Source: Lachnospiraceae bacterium (lineage in GTDB: Bacteria > Bacillota > Clostridia > Lachnospirales > Lachnospiraceae). Taken from it: 64,000 bases of DNA. Location: contig CAADTP010000067.1 of assembly GCA_900751995.1 (NCBI GenBank), forward strand, positions 41,620 through 105,619. Reading direction: 5' to 3'. The notes below the pieces were generated by a model, which saw only the letters and a program-made list of their open reading frames with translations, searched no databases and was not told the origin of the DNA. Of the stretch, positions 34,773 to 42,924 are shown piece after piece (the stretch's first letter is position 1; every line of letters starts with the position of its first letter). The position numbers were made by a program, and so were the translations under genes.

Positions 34773-35849
34773 ATGTCTATTAAAAAAATTGCAGAACAGG
34801 CGGGAGTATCGATCTCTACTGTCTCCAGAATATTAAACCGACCGGATTATAAATGCTCCATTCCCGGTCTTCGAGAAAAGGTCTGGGCGATTGCCATGAA
34901 AATGGATTACGTCCCCAATGAGGCGGCGAGAAACTTAAAGAAAGGAAAACAGTCCAGAGACAGCCGGATCTGGTATATCAATGTACTGATGACAAGAACG
35001 GATGAGTCCAGGACGGATCCTTTCTTTACAGAACTTCTCCGCGTGGTGGAGAGTGAGATCCATGAACATAACTGTATTCTCTCAAAAGTGTGGTATATGC
35101 CGCTTTTTTCGGATGACCGAAAATGCCGCAGGGAAAATCTTGACCAGATCATCCAGGGAATGTATACTGAGACAGAAGGAAAACAGGATGGACTGATCGT
35201 GATCGGTCGGTGTAATCCTCTGGCTCTTAAAAAATTAAATCAGAAATATCGCAGCATAGTATCTGTCAACCGAAATTCTACCAATTATGAGGTGGATGAA
35301 GTGCTCTGCGATGGCAGAAAGATTGCCTCCATGGCACTGGAACATCTCATTTCGCTTGGTCACAAAAACATCGGATATGTCGGCAGCTGTCGAAATGAAG
35401 AACGATATATGGGGTATCTTGACACCCTTAAGAAATATGATCTGGATGTTGTCCCGGACTATGTTGTCGAGACAGATCAGACGGAGAAAGAAGGCTTTGA
35501 AGCCATGGAAAAGCTTCTCAGATCGGATGACTGTCCGACCGGTATCTACTGTGCCAATGATATTACGGCTGTCGGAATGCTGAAATATCTGGGACGCTGC
35601 CGGAACCTTTATTTCACACCATCGATCATAGCGAGTGATGATATTGAGGAGGCACAGTATACGAAACCGATGCTGACTACCGTAGGACTTCCAAGAGCAG
35701 AAATGGGCAAATTTGCACTTCATCTTCTGCTGGACCGTATGAAGGGCGGGCACAGTGGAGTTGTCCGTATGGAACTGTCAGGACATCTGATGATCCGGAA
35801 CAGCTGCTCCCATGTTTCTGAGAGTACATGGAGTGATTACTGTATATAA
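34773..35849 (+). CDS. LacI-family transcriptional regulator
   Basis: The 358-residue protein has the N-terminal LacI helix-turn-helix (SIKKIAEQAGVSISTVSRILNRPDYKCS and MDYVPNEAARNLKKGKQ) and a periplasmic-binding-protein-like effector domain (about 60-340: GHKNIGYVGSCRNEERYMGY, IYCANDITAVGMLKYL, LTTVGLPRAEMGKFALHLLLDRM). The start at 34773 has AAGGAA upstream and the usual N terminus; an upstream in-frame ATG at 34716 runs through a hairpin. The ligand is unknown. LacI members normally sense sugars, so a role in the sulfur region is not obvious. A perfect 14-bp LacI-type palindrome lies at 37140-37153, ahead of the sulfate transporter. Confidence 0.9.
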   Translation: MSIKKIAEQAGVSISTVSRILNRPDYKCSIPGLREKVWAIAMKMDYVPNEAARNLKKGKQSRDSRIWYINVLMTRTDESRTDPFFTELLRVVESEIHEHNCILSKVWYMPLFSDDRKCRRENLDQIIQGMYTETEGKQDGLIVIGRCNPLALKKLNQKYRSIVSVNRNSTNYEVDEVLCDGRKIASMALEHLISLGHKNIGYVGSCRNEERYMGYLDTLKKYDLDVVPDYVVETDQTEKEGFEAMEKLLRSDDCPTGIYCANDITAVGMLKYLGRCRNLYFTPSIIASDDIEEAQYTKPMLTTVGLPRAEMGKFALHLLLDRMKGGHSGVVRMELSGHLMIRNSCSHVSESTWSDYCI

Positions 35850-35889
35850 GAGACCAGGAACAAGAAATTTTTGGTTAAGGAAGAACAGT

Positions 35890-37041
35890 ATGTGTATTAG
35901 AACAATCGAAGAATTACAGGAAGATACAAGAGAAAAACAGATCATTGATATCCGTGACAGAGCGGATTTTGACAAGGAGACTTATCCGGGTGCCATCAAT
36001 ATCTACTGGGAAGAATTTGAAGAACATATGGATGAGATCCGTAAGGACTGTCCAGTATATCTGATCTGTTATACCGGTCAGAAGAGCGATGAGATCGCAG
36101 AAGAGCTGACAGAGCAGGGGTACGAGATTTACAGCATCAAAAACGGCTACCGTGCATGGCTTCGCATCAAACTCAGTAAACTGATGTCGGATCATGATGA
36201 GGCAGAACAACGTACCAGAGATATCGAGCGCAGCATCATCAAGAAATTCCGGAAGCCGATCTGGAGGAGATTTACCAAAGCAATCCGTGAATATGAACTG
36301 GTTAAGGACGGTGACAAGATCGCGGTCTGTATTTCAGGCGGTAAGGATTCCATGCTGATGGCGAAGCTGTTCCAGGAGCTTTCACGTCACGGAAAGAAAA
36401 ACTTCGAAGTTGTCTTTCTGGTAATGAATCCTGGTTACAATGAGATCAATTATCAGACGATCAGGGATAATGCCAGAATCCTGAATGTGCCGATTACCGT
36501 CTTTGAATCGGATATTTTTAACATCGTTGCATCGGAAGAACAGTCACCATGCTATCTCTGTGCCCGTATGAGAAGAGGATACCTCTACAGTAAGGCGAAG
36601 GAGCTGGGCTGCAATAAGATCGCACTGGGTCATCATTACGATGATGTTATTGAAACAATCCTTATGGGAATGCTTTACGGTGCACAGGTTCAGACTATGA
36701 TGCCGAAGCTTCACAGCACCAATTTTGAGGGGATGGAACTGATCCGTCCACTGTATCTGATCCGCGAGGCGGACATCATTCACTGGGCAAACTATAATGA
36801 TCTTCACTTTATCCAGTGCGCGTGCCGTTTTACCGAGCACTGTGCATCCTGCGGCGGCACAGAGAAAGGTTCCAAGCGGGCAGAGATCAAGGAACTCATT
36901 CATGAACTTGCACAGAAAGATCCTGTGATTGAATATAACATTTTCCGGAGCGTGGAGAATGTAAATCTGAACACAGTCATTGGCTACAAACAGGATGGAG
37001 TGAGACACAATTTCCTGGATACCTATGATGAACAGAAATAA
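35890..37041 (+). CDS. Rhodanese domain fused to a TtcA-like PP-loop tRNA sulfur-transfer protein
   Basis: The 383-residue fusion has an N-terminal rhodanese domain (about 1-95: QIIDIRDRADFDKETYPGAINI, with the sulfur-carrying Cys in VYLICYTGQKSDEIAEEL) followed by an ATP-pyrophosphatase domain with the PP-loop KIAVCISGGKDSMLMAKL. Cys-containing segments SPCYLCARMRRGYLY and CACRFTEHCASCGG resemble the cluster ligands of TtcA/TtuA proteins that thiolate tRNA. A persulfide on the rhodanese Cys could be handed to the thiolation domain in the same chain. The position between sulfur genes fits. The target base is not known. The start at 35890 has AAGGAAG upstream. Confidence 0.85.
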   Translation: MCIRTIEELQEDTREKQIIDIRDRADFDKETYPGAINIYWEEFEEHMDEIRKDCPVYLICYTGQKSDEIAEELTEQGYEIYSIKNGYRAWLRIKLSKLMSDHDEAEQRTRDIERSIIKKFRKPIWRRFTKAIREYELVKDGDKIAVCISGGKDSMLMAKLFQELSRHGKKNFEVVFLVMNPGYNEINYQTIRDNARILNVPITVFESDIFNIVASEEQSPCYLCARMRRGYLYSKAKELGCNKIALGHHYDDVIETILMGMLYGAQVQTMMPKLHSTNFEGMELIRPLYLIREADIIHWANYNDLHFIQCACRFTEHCASCGGTEKGSKRAEIKELIHELAQKDPVIEYNIFRSVENVNLNTVIGYKQDGVRHNFLDTYDEQK

Positions 37042-37053
37042 AAACTGAAACAG

Positions 37054-37122
37054 AAAGAGTCTCTGATATAGATTTTCCTGAAGAATTGTCGGGAGGGAGA
37101 ACTATAGGAAGAGGCTCTTTTT
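37054..37122 (+). terminator. Probable terminator of the rhodanese-TtcA gene
   Basis: AAAGAGTCTC (37054-37063) pairs with GAGGCTCTTT (37111-37120), with one G-T pair, and is followed by more T. The loop is unusually long (47 bases), which lowers confidence. Confidence 0.55.
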
Positions 37123-37139
37123 GTGTCTTTAAAAGTACG

Positions 37140-37153
37140 AGAAAACGTTTTCT
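37140..37153. promoter_or_regulatory. LacI/CcpA-type palindromic operator upstream of the sulfate transporter
   Basis: The 14-bp perfect palindrome AGAAAACGTTTTCT has the central CG and A/T-rich arms of LacI-family operators, including cre sites. It lies just upstream of the -35 region. The LacI-family regulator at 34773 or CcpA could be the ligand. Confidence 0.6.
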
Positions 37154-37163
37154 AAAAAACATA

Positions 37164-37192
37164 TTTAAAAAGTATGTTTATTGGTATATAAT
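37164..37192 (+). promoter_or_regulatory. Promoter of the sulfate transporter operon with an embedded operator
   Basis: A weak -35 (TTTAAA, 37164-37169), a 17-bp spacer and TATAAT (37187-37192). The spacer contains GTATGTTTATTGGTATA (37172-37188), which differs at one base from the sequence in the same position of the promoter at 41618. An Rrf2-type regulator is the likely ligand. Confidence 0.7.
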
Positions 37193-37227
37193 GCCATTAA
37201 CACAGAACACAACAGGGAGTGACAGAG

Positions 37228-38250
37228 ATGACAAAAAAGAAATTTGGAAAAAGCTGTCTGGCAGCAGTACTTGGTATCACAGCATTCGCAGGTATCTGTT
37301 CCTATGATGCAGGAGCCAGATCAGATTTTCATATTGTGAATGTTTCCTATGATCCGACGAGGGAATTGTATGAATCCTACAACAAAATTTTTCAGGAACA
37401 CTGGAAAGAAAAAACAGGACAGGATGTAGATGTGATCCAGTCCCATGGTGGTTCCGGCAAGCAGGCTCTGGAAGTGATCAACGGCCTGCAGGCAGATGTG
37501 GTGACACTGGCACTGGAATATGATGTTGATGCGATCGAGAATGCAGGAATGATTGATGAAGGCTGGAAAGAGGAACTGCCGGATGACAGTGCTCCTTATA
37601 CCTCTACAATTGTATTTCTGGTACGAAAAGGAAATCCCAAAGATATTCAGGACTGGGATGATCTTGTCAGAGATGATGTAGATGTGATCACACCGAACCC
37701 AAAGACCTCCGGAGGTGCAAGGTGGAACTATCTGGCAGCCTGGGCTTATGCGGATGAGAAATATAATGGCCAGGAAGACAGGATGGAAGAATTCATAAAG
37801 AAGTTATATCAGAATGTACTGGTTCTGGATTCCGGCGCAAGAAGTGCAACTACTTCCTTTGTAGAGAATGGACAGGGAGATGTATTGATTGCCTGGGAAA
37901 ACGAAGCTTTTCTTTCAGTGCAGGATGATCCGGATAAGTTTGAAATCATTAATCCAAGTATCAGCGTGCTGGCACAGCCGTCTGTGACGGTGGTCGATGA
38001 GGTGGCAGAGAACCGCGGTACGGCAGATATCTCAAAGGAATATCTGAGCTATCTGTATTCTGATGATGCGCAGAGGATCGCGGCAGATAACTATTATCGT
38101 CCGGTAGATCAGAAAATTCTGGAAGAATACAGTGATGTGTTTGATCTTACGATGGAGTTAAAAACAATCGATGATTTTGGCGGCTGGCAGGAAGTGCAGG
38201 AAAAGCATTTTGCAGACGGTGGAATCTTTGATCAGATTTACGGAAACTAG
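37228..38250 (+). CDS. sbp: Sulfate/thiosulfate ABC transporter substrate-binding protein
   Basis: The 340-residue exported protein captures sulfate for the CysTWA importer. An N-terminal signal (KKKFGKSCLAAVLGITAFAGICS) may be lipidated at a Cys, although the lipobox is not canonical. Family motifs: LNVSYDPTRE-type segment (here VNVSYDPTRELYESYN), QSHGGSGKQALEVINGLQADVVTLALEYDVDAI, and ITPNPKTSGGARWNYLAAWAYA. The ATG at 37228 has GGGAG eight bases upstream, which is better than the GTG at 37219. It heads the operon with cysT, cysW and cysA. Confidence 0.94.
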   Translation: MTKKKFGKSCLAAVLGITAFAGICSYDAGARSDFHIVNVSYDPTRELYESYNKIFQEHWKEKTGQDVDVIQSHGGSGKQALEVINGLQADVVTLALEYDVDAIENAGMIDEGWKEELPDDSAPYTSTIVFLVRKGNPKDIQDWDDLVRDDVDVITPNPKTSGGARWNYLAAWAYADEKYNGQEDRMEEFIKKLYQNVLVLDSGARSATTSFVENGQGDVLIAWENEAFLSVQDDPDKFEIINPSISVLAQPSVTVVDEVAENRGTADISKEYLSYLYSDDAQRIAADNYYRPVDQKILEEYSDVFDLTMELKTIDDFGGWQEVQEKHFADGGIFDQIYGN

Positions 38251-38268
38251 AAGACGAGGTGAGAGATT

Positions 38269-39105
38269 ATGAAAAAAGGTAAAAAACGAGTGATCCCGGG
38301 ATTTGGACTGACAATGGGTGTGACGATCACTATGCTCAGTATAGTGGTACTGATCCCACTGGCATCGCTTGTCGTGTATTCTTCACAGCTTGGTCTTGGG
38401 GAGTTTTTTGAAGTCATTACGAGAAAAAGAGTGCTTTCCAGCTTTTATGTCAGTTTTATTACCGCACTGGGTGCATCCCTTGTCAATGCCGTCATGGGAC
38501 TGATCCTTGCCTGGGTGCTGGTGCGTTATGAATTTCCGGGCAAGCGGATCATGGATGGCATGATCGAACTTCCGTTTGCACTGCCGACGGCAGTTGCGGG
38601 TATTTCGCTGACTTCACTGACAGCAGATCAGGGGCTGATCGGAAGCTTTTTCGCGAAGTTCGGGATCAAAATTGCCTATACAAAACTGGGAATTACCTTT
38701 GCACTGATCTTTGTGGGAATTCCTTTTGTTGCAAGGGCAGTGCAGCCGGTTCTTGAAAAACTGGACGGTTCTTACGAGGAAGCTGCAAAAGTCATGGGAG
38801 CAAAACAGGGACTTATTTTTCGAAGAGTCATTCTTCCGGAACTCCTCCCGCCGCTTCTGACCGGTACAGGGCTGGTGTTCGGCCGATGCCTCGGAGAATA
38901 TGGAAGCGTTGTATTTATTGCCGGAAACAGACCTTATGAGACAGAGATAACACCACTGATCATCATGTCAGAACTTCAGGAATTTGACTACAAAAGTGCA
39001 ACCTCGATCGCGCTTGTCATGCTGCTTGTATCGTTTCTTATTCTGTTTCTGATGAATCTGATGCAGGCACGTAATTCAAAAAGACTGAGAGGAGGAAATG
39101 TCTGA
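38269..39105 (+). CDS. cysT: Sulfate ABC transporter permease CysT
   Basis: The 278-residue membrane protein has six predicted segments and the binding-protein-dependent permease motif EAAKVMGAKQGLIFRRVILPELLPPLL. MIELPFALPTAVAGISLTSL is typical of CysT/CysU. It pairs with CysW in the membrane. Its stop shares one base with the cysW start (TGATG). The preference between sulfate and molybdate is settled by the Sbp-type binding protein and the surrounding sulfate genes. Confidence 0.92.
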   Translation: MKKGKKRVIPGFGLTMGVTITMLSIVVLIPLASLVVYSSQLGLGEFFEVITRKRVLSSFYVSFITALGASLVNAVMGLILAWVLVRYEFPGKRIMDGMIELPFALPTAVAGISLTSLTADQGLIGSFFAKFGIKIAYTKLGITFALIFVGIPFVARAVQPVLEKLDGSYEEAAKVMGAKQGLIFRRVILPELLPPLLTGTGLVFGRCLGEYGSVVFIAGNRPYETEITPLIIMSELQEFDYKSATSIALVMLLVSFLILFLMNLMQARNSKRLRGGNV

Positions 39106-39932
39106 TGGAAAACAGGAGCGAATCACGAATCGTAAAATATCTTCTGATCGGAATCAGTGTCTTATTTCTTTTTGTGATGCTGGTACTTCCCTTATTTGTC
39201 GTTGTGACAGAAGCCTTAAAAAAAGGCTGGGAGGTCTATATAGAGGCAGTGACAGATTCCTACACGATCGCTGCACTGATGCTCACCTTAAAAGCAACGG
39301 TGATCGCAGTTCTGTGCAATACAATCCTCGGTCTGTGTGCCGCGTGGGCAGTCACAAGGTTTCAGTTCAAAGGGAAAAAACTGCTCACGACTCTGATCGA
39401 TGTCCCGGTCACGGTGTCACCGATCATTGCAGGTCTTATTTATCTTCTGATCTTTGGAAAGCAGAGTATTCTCTATCCTTATCTGCAAAAAGCGGATATT
39501 CAGATTGTTTTTGCAGTTCCGGGAATTGTTCTTGCCACCATATTTGTTACTTTTCCGTTTGTTTTTCGGGAACTTCTTCCAGTACTGGAAGCAATCGGAA
39601 CGGATGAGGAAGAGGCAGCTGCACTGATGGGTGCAAAAGGATGGACAATTTTTTCAAAAATCACTTTTCCACATATCAGATGGGCTCTTCTGTACGGGAT
39701 CGTATTATGTACAGCCAGAGCCATGGGGGAATTCGGAGCAGTATCGGTTTTGTCAGGACATCTCCGGGGGCTGACCAATACACTGCCGCTTCATGTGGAG
39801 ATTTTGTTTAATGAATTTCAGTATGTGCCGGCATTTGCGGTATCTTCGATCCTGGTGATCATGGCAGTGATTCTTCTGATCATTCGAAGCGTAATGGAGC
39901 ACAGAGGCAAAAAAGAGGAGGGCAAAGCCTGA
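39105..39932 (+). CDS. cysW: Sulfate ABC transporter permease CysW
   Basis: The second permease (275 residues) has VTEALKKGWEVYIEAVTD, DVPVTVSPIIAGLIYLLIFG and the EAA loop EEEAAALMGAKGWTIFSKITFPHI, all CysW-like, plus GEFGAVSVLSGHLRG near the end. The coding sequence overlaps cysT and cysA by one base each, so the four-gene transporter is made as a unit. Confidence 0.92.
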   Translation: MENRSESRIVKYLLIGISVLFLFVMLVLPLFVVVTEALKKGWEVYIEAVTDSYTIAALMLTLKATVIAVLCNTILGLCAAWAVTRFQFKGKKLLTTLIDVPVTVSPIIAGLIYLLIFGKQSILYPYLQKADIQIVFAVPGIVLATIFVTFPFVFRELLPVLEAIGTDEEEAAALMGAKGWTIFSKITFPHIRWALLYGIVLCTARAMGEFGAVSVLSGHLRGLTNTLPLHVEILFNEFQYVPAFAVSSILVIMAVILLIIRSVMEHRGKKEEGKA

Positions 39933-40990
39933 TGTACGTTGAATTAAAGGATATTAACAAAACTTTTGGAGATTATAAAGCGTCTGACCATGTTTCCTTT
40001 GGAATCGAGAAGGGGAAACTGATCGGACTTCTGGGACCGAGCGGAAGTGGTAAGACAACAATCCTGCGCATGATCGCGGGACTGGAGCAGCCGGACAGCG
40101 GGGAGATCATTATTGACGGTAAGGTTGTCAACAATATTCCTGCCAGTGAGAGAGGTATTGGATTTGTATTTCAAAGCTATGCTCTGTTCCGCTATATGAC
40201 AGTATATGATAACATTGCCTTTGGGCTGAAGGTGCAGAAAGCGGATAAAAAATATATCAAAAGCAGAGTCATGGAGCTGATCGAACTGATCGGGCTTAGA
40301 GGACTGGAAAAAAGATATCCGAGTCAGCTCTCCGGCGGACAGAGACAGAGGGTTGCTTTTGCAAGGGCGCTGGCACCGAATCCACAGCTCCTTCTTCTGG
40401 ATGAGCCGTTTGCAGCGATCGATGCCAAGATCCGGCAGGAACTGCGTACCTGGCTCAAGGACATGATCGAAAAACTGGGGATCACCAGTATCTTTGTGAC
40501 GCATGACCAGGATGAGGCAATTGAAGTGGCAGACGAGATTATCATTACAAACAAGGGACATATTGAGCAGAAGGGAAGTCCGGTCGAAGTATACCAGAGT
40601 CCGGAAACTGCATTCAGTGCCTCTTTCTTTGGACAGGCAGCCATTGTAAAAGATTATCAGAAGTTCCGGTATTTTGAAAATATTCCGGGAGCAGATTATG
40701 CGATCGTTCGTCCGGAGTTTGTCAAGGTGACCCGGAAGAATGAGGTGCAGAAATACAAGAGTTCCGCTTCAGAGGCAGAAGTCGAGAGAGTGGCATTTCG
40801 CGGCAGTTATTTTGAACTGGGCCTGAAAGTGGGAGATATCACCTTAAGCGCCAAAAGAGGCCTGGATGAGCCTCTGGTACACCAGGGAGAAAAGGTGGAT
40901 GTGTTTGTACAGAGGCTTTTTGCCATCAAAGAAAACAAGGTTTATGCACTGGAGAACAGTTCTATAAGAGAAGATTATCTGGTAATCTGA
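39932..40990 (+). CDS. cysA: Sulfate ABC transporter ATPase CysA
   Basis: The 352-residue ATPase powers sulfate uptake. Walker A GPSGSGKTTILRMIAGLE, Q-loop FVFQSYALF, signature LSGGQRQRVAFARAL and Walker B LLLLDEPFAAID are intact. The H-loop is FVTHDQDEA. A C-terminal regulatory region of about 110 residues (TOBE/CysA-type) follows. No gene for a separate thiosulfate-binding protein is present. Confidence 0.93.
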   Translation: MYVELKDINKTFGDYKASDHVSFGIEKGKLIGLLGPSGSGKTTILRMIAGLEQPDSGEIIIDGKVVNNIPASERGIGFVFQSYALFRYMTVYDNIAFGLKVQKADKKYIKSRVMELIELIGLRGLEKRYPSQLSGGQRQRVAFARALAPNPQLLLLDEPFAAIDAKIRQELRTWLKDMIEKLGITSIFVTHDQDEAIEVADEIIITNKGHIEQKGSPVEVYQSPETAFSASFFGQAAIVKDYQKFRYFENIPGADYAIVRPEFVKVTRKNEVQKYKSSASEAEVERVAFRGSYFELGLKVGDITLSAKRGLDEPLVHQGEKVDVFVQRLFAIKENKVYALENSSIREDYLVI

Positions 40991-41001
40991 CAGGATAGTG
41001 C

Positions 41002-41037
41002 TTGAAATCCCTATAACCTTGTAGTATAATAGGTATA
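41002..41037 (+). promoter_or_regulatory. Promoter of the IscR-like regulator, probably autoregulated
   Basis: TTGAAA (41002-41007), a 17-bp spacer and TATAAT (41025-41030). CCCTATAACC in the spacer and AATAGGTATA over the -10 resemble, in opposite orientations, parts of the sulfur-promoter element GTATGTTTATAGGTATA. Confidence 0.65.
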
Positions 41038-41050
41038 TGGAGGGATTTAC

Positions 41051-41482
41051 ATGAAAATTTCAACAAGAGGACGCTATGCGATTCGAGTTCTTCTGGATCT
41101 TGCAGAGCATAACACAGGGGAATATATTCCATTAATGGACATTGCAAAGAGACAGGAAATTTCAGAGAAATATCTGGAATCTATTGTTTCCGTATTAAGT
41201 AAACAGAAATTTGTCAAGGCACTCAGAGGTAAGGGCGGGGGGTATCGTCTTGCCAAGGCACCTTCTGAGTACACGATTGGAAGCATCTTAAGGATCACGG
41301 AGGGTTCCATGGCACCGGTTGCCTGTCTGGATGACCATCCGAACCAGTGTGAGCGAGCTTCTTCCTGCAGGACACTTCAGATGTGGGAGGGATTTTATAA
41401 GCTGATCAATGAATATTTCGACGGGATCACACTGGAGGATCTTATGGAACAGAATGACGACATGGGAGATTATGTGATCTGA
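41051..41482 (+). CDS. Rrf2-family regulator, IscR-like, with a three-cysteine cluster
   Basis: The 143-residue protein has the Rrf2 helix-turn-helix (STRGRYAIRVLLDLAEH, ISEKYLESIVSVLSKQKFVKALRGKGGGYRLAK) and, after residue 90, three cysteines in ACLDDHPNQCERASSCRTLQMW. IscR uses a similarly placed trio to bind an iron-sulfur cluster, although the spacing here (8 then 5 residues between) differs. It stands between the sulfate transporter and the sulfate-assimilation operon, and sequences like its own promoter recur in theirs. Control of sulfur uptake or iron-sulfur status is the likely role. Confidence 0.85.
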   Translation: MKISTRGRYAIRVLLDLAEHNTGEYIPLMDIAKRQEISEKYLESIVSVLSKQKFVKALRGKGGGYRLAKAPSEYTIGSILRITEGSMAPVACLDDHPNQCERASSCRTLQMWEGFYKLINEYFDGITLEDLMEQNDDMGDYVI

Positions 41483-41524
41483 CAGTTTGTTGCGGGGAAT
41501 CCTTGTGACACTTCCGAAGAATGA

Positions 41525-41573
41525 GGCGGCAGAACATATCAAAGCAGAAAAAGATGTGTTCTGCTGCCTTTTC
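41525..41573 (+). terminator. Terminator of the IscR-like gene
   Basis: A 12-bp stem (GGCGGCAGAACA, 41525-41536, with 41557-41568, one G-T pair) is followed by TTTTCT. Confidence 0.85.
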
Positions 41574-41603
41574 TATGATAAAAAATGGAAAAAAATAGAA
41601 AAA

Positions 41604-41646
41604 ACCTATAAACCCTATTGACATGGTATGTTTATAGGTATATAGT
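41604..41646 (+). promoter_or_regulatory. Promoter and operators of the sulfate-assimilation operon
   Basis: TTGACA (41618-41623), a 17-bp spacer and TATAGT (41641-41646). The spacer carries GTATGTTTATAGGTATA (41626-41642). A partial inverted copy, ACCTATAAAC, lies upstream at 41604-41613. Binding there would occlude RNA polymerase. Confidence 0.75.
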
Positions 41647-41687
41647 AATACCATCAAAACAGCCAAACAAAACAAAGGAGCACAGGA

Positions 41688-42923
41688 ATGAAAGAATACG
41701 GTTTTAATACAACTTTGCTTCATGGGAGCGAGGACAGTAATCCTCACGGCGCGACACAGGTACCGATCTACCAGTCCAGTGCATTCCGTCATGATACGGC
41801 AGAGGAATTGGAGAAGATTTTTGCCAATAAATGTGCAGGATATTCTTACACAAGAATCAATAATCCTACGATCGAATCTTTTGAGAAGCGGATGACGAAA
41901 CTGGAAGGTGGAATTGGAAGCGTGGCGTGTTCCTCCGGAATGGCAGCACTGTCCATGGCAATGATGAACATTCTTAAAAATGGTGATCATGTCGTGGCGG
42001 CAGCAGGACTTTACGGTGGGACGGTAGAGCTTCTGGATGAGCTTAAGGCATATGGGATTACGACCTCCTATGTACAGGAGAATACCCCGGAGGCTTTTGA
42101 AGCAGCAATAAGACCTGAGACCAGAGTTGTTTTTGCAGAGACGATCGGTAATCCAAAGCTGGATGTCACAGACATTGAGGGAGTGGCAGCGATCGCACAT
42201 AAGAGAGGACTTCCGTTTCTGGTAGACAATACGGTCGCAACACCGTATCTCATTAATCCACTGAAGCTTGGAGCAGATGTTGTGATTCATTCCTCATCCA
42301 AATACATAAATGGAAGCAGTGATGCGATCAGTGGTATCCTGGTAAGCGGAGGCAAGTTTCGGTGGGAACCGGAGAAATTTCCGGGAATGGCAGAGTTTAA
42401 GAAATTTGGTCCATTTGCCTATCTTGCAAAGCTGCGAAATGGACTGTTTCGAAGCATGGGAGCCTGTCTTGCACCGCAGAATGCTTTTCTCAATAACCTG
42501 GGACTTGAAACCCTGGGACTTCGAATGCAGCGTCATTGCAGCAATGCCATGGAACTGGCAGAGTTCCTTCAGGGACTGGGACATGAAATCACGGTTTCCT
42601 ATCCGGGTCTTAAGGAACATCCTTATCATGAAATTGCGGCGAAACAGTTTCACGGTGGATTTGGAGCGATCATAACCTTAAGAACAGGAAGTAAGGAAAG
42701 AGCTTTTCATATTTTAAATGAATTGAAACTTCCCTGGCTGGTATCCAACATCGGAGATACCAAGACGCTGGTGATTCATCCGTCAAGCACTATTACGGCA
42801 CACCTTTCCGATGAAGAAAAAGAACTTTCCGGTGTGTACGACGATATGATCCGGATCAGCGTGGGAATTGAAGATATAGAAGACCTGAAAGAAGATTTCA
42901 GACGAGTGATAGAAGGAGAATAA
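41688..42923 (+). CDS. MetY-like O-acetylhomoserine sulfhydrylase (Cys/Met PLP family) of the sulfate operon
   Basis: The 411-residue protein is a second gamma-family PLP enzyme: TLLHGSEDSNPHGATQVPIYQSSAF, GYSYTRINNPTIESFEKRM, LVDNTVATPYLINPLKLGADVVIHSSSKYINGSS (PLP lysine). It heads an operon that also encodes sulfite reductase, TusA-like, thioredoxin-like, ThiS-like, ThiF-like and Mec+ proteins. In Wolinella succinogenes a MetY takes sulfur from a ThiS-like thiocarboxylate (HcyS), and that set of partners is present here. This copy is thus a candidate for thiocarboxylate-dependent homocysteine synthesis. The alternative is a sulfide-using MetY or cystathionine enzyme. Confidence 0.85.
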   Translation: MKEYGFNTTLLHGSEDSNPHGATQVPIYQSSAFRHDTAEELEKIFANKCAGYSYTRINNPTIESFEKRMTKLEGGIGSVACSSGMAALSMAMMNILKNGDHVVAAAGLYGGTVELLDELKAYGITTSYVQENTPEAFEAAIRPETRVVFAETIGNPKLDVTDIEGVAAIAHKRGLPFLVDNTVATPYLINPLKLGADVVIHSSSKYINGSSDAISGILVSGGKFRWEPEKFPGMAEFKKFGPFAYLAKLRNGLFRSMGACLAPQNAFLNNLGLETLGLRMQRHCSNAMELAEFLQGLGHEITVSYPGLKEHPYHEIAAKQFHGGFGAIITLRTGSKERAFHILNELKLPWLVSNIGDTKTLVIHPSSTITAHLSDEEKELSGVYDDMIRISVGIEDIEDLKEDFRRVIEGE

Positions 42924-42924
42924 G

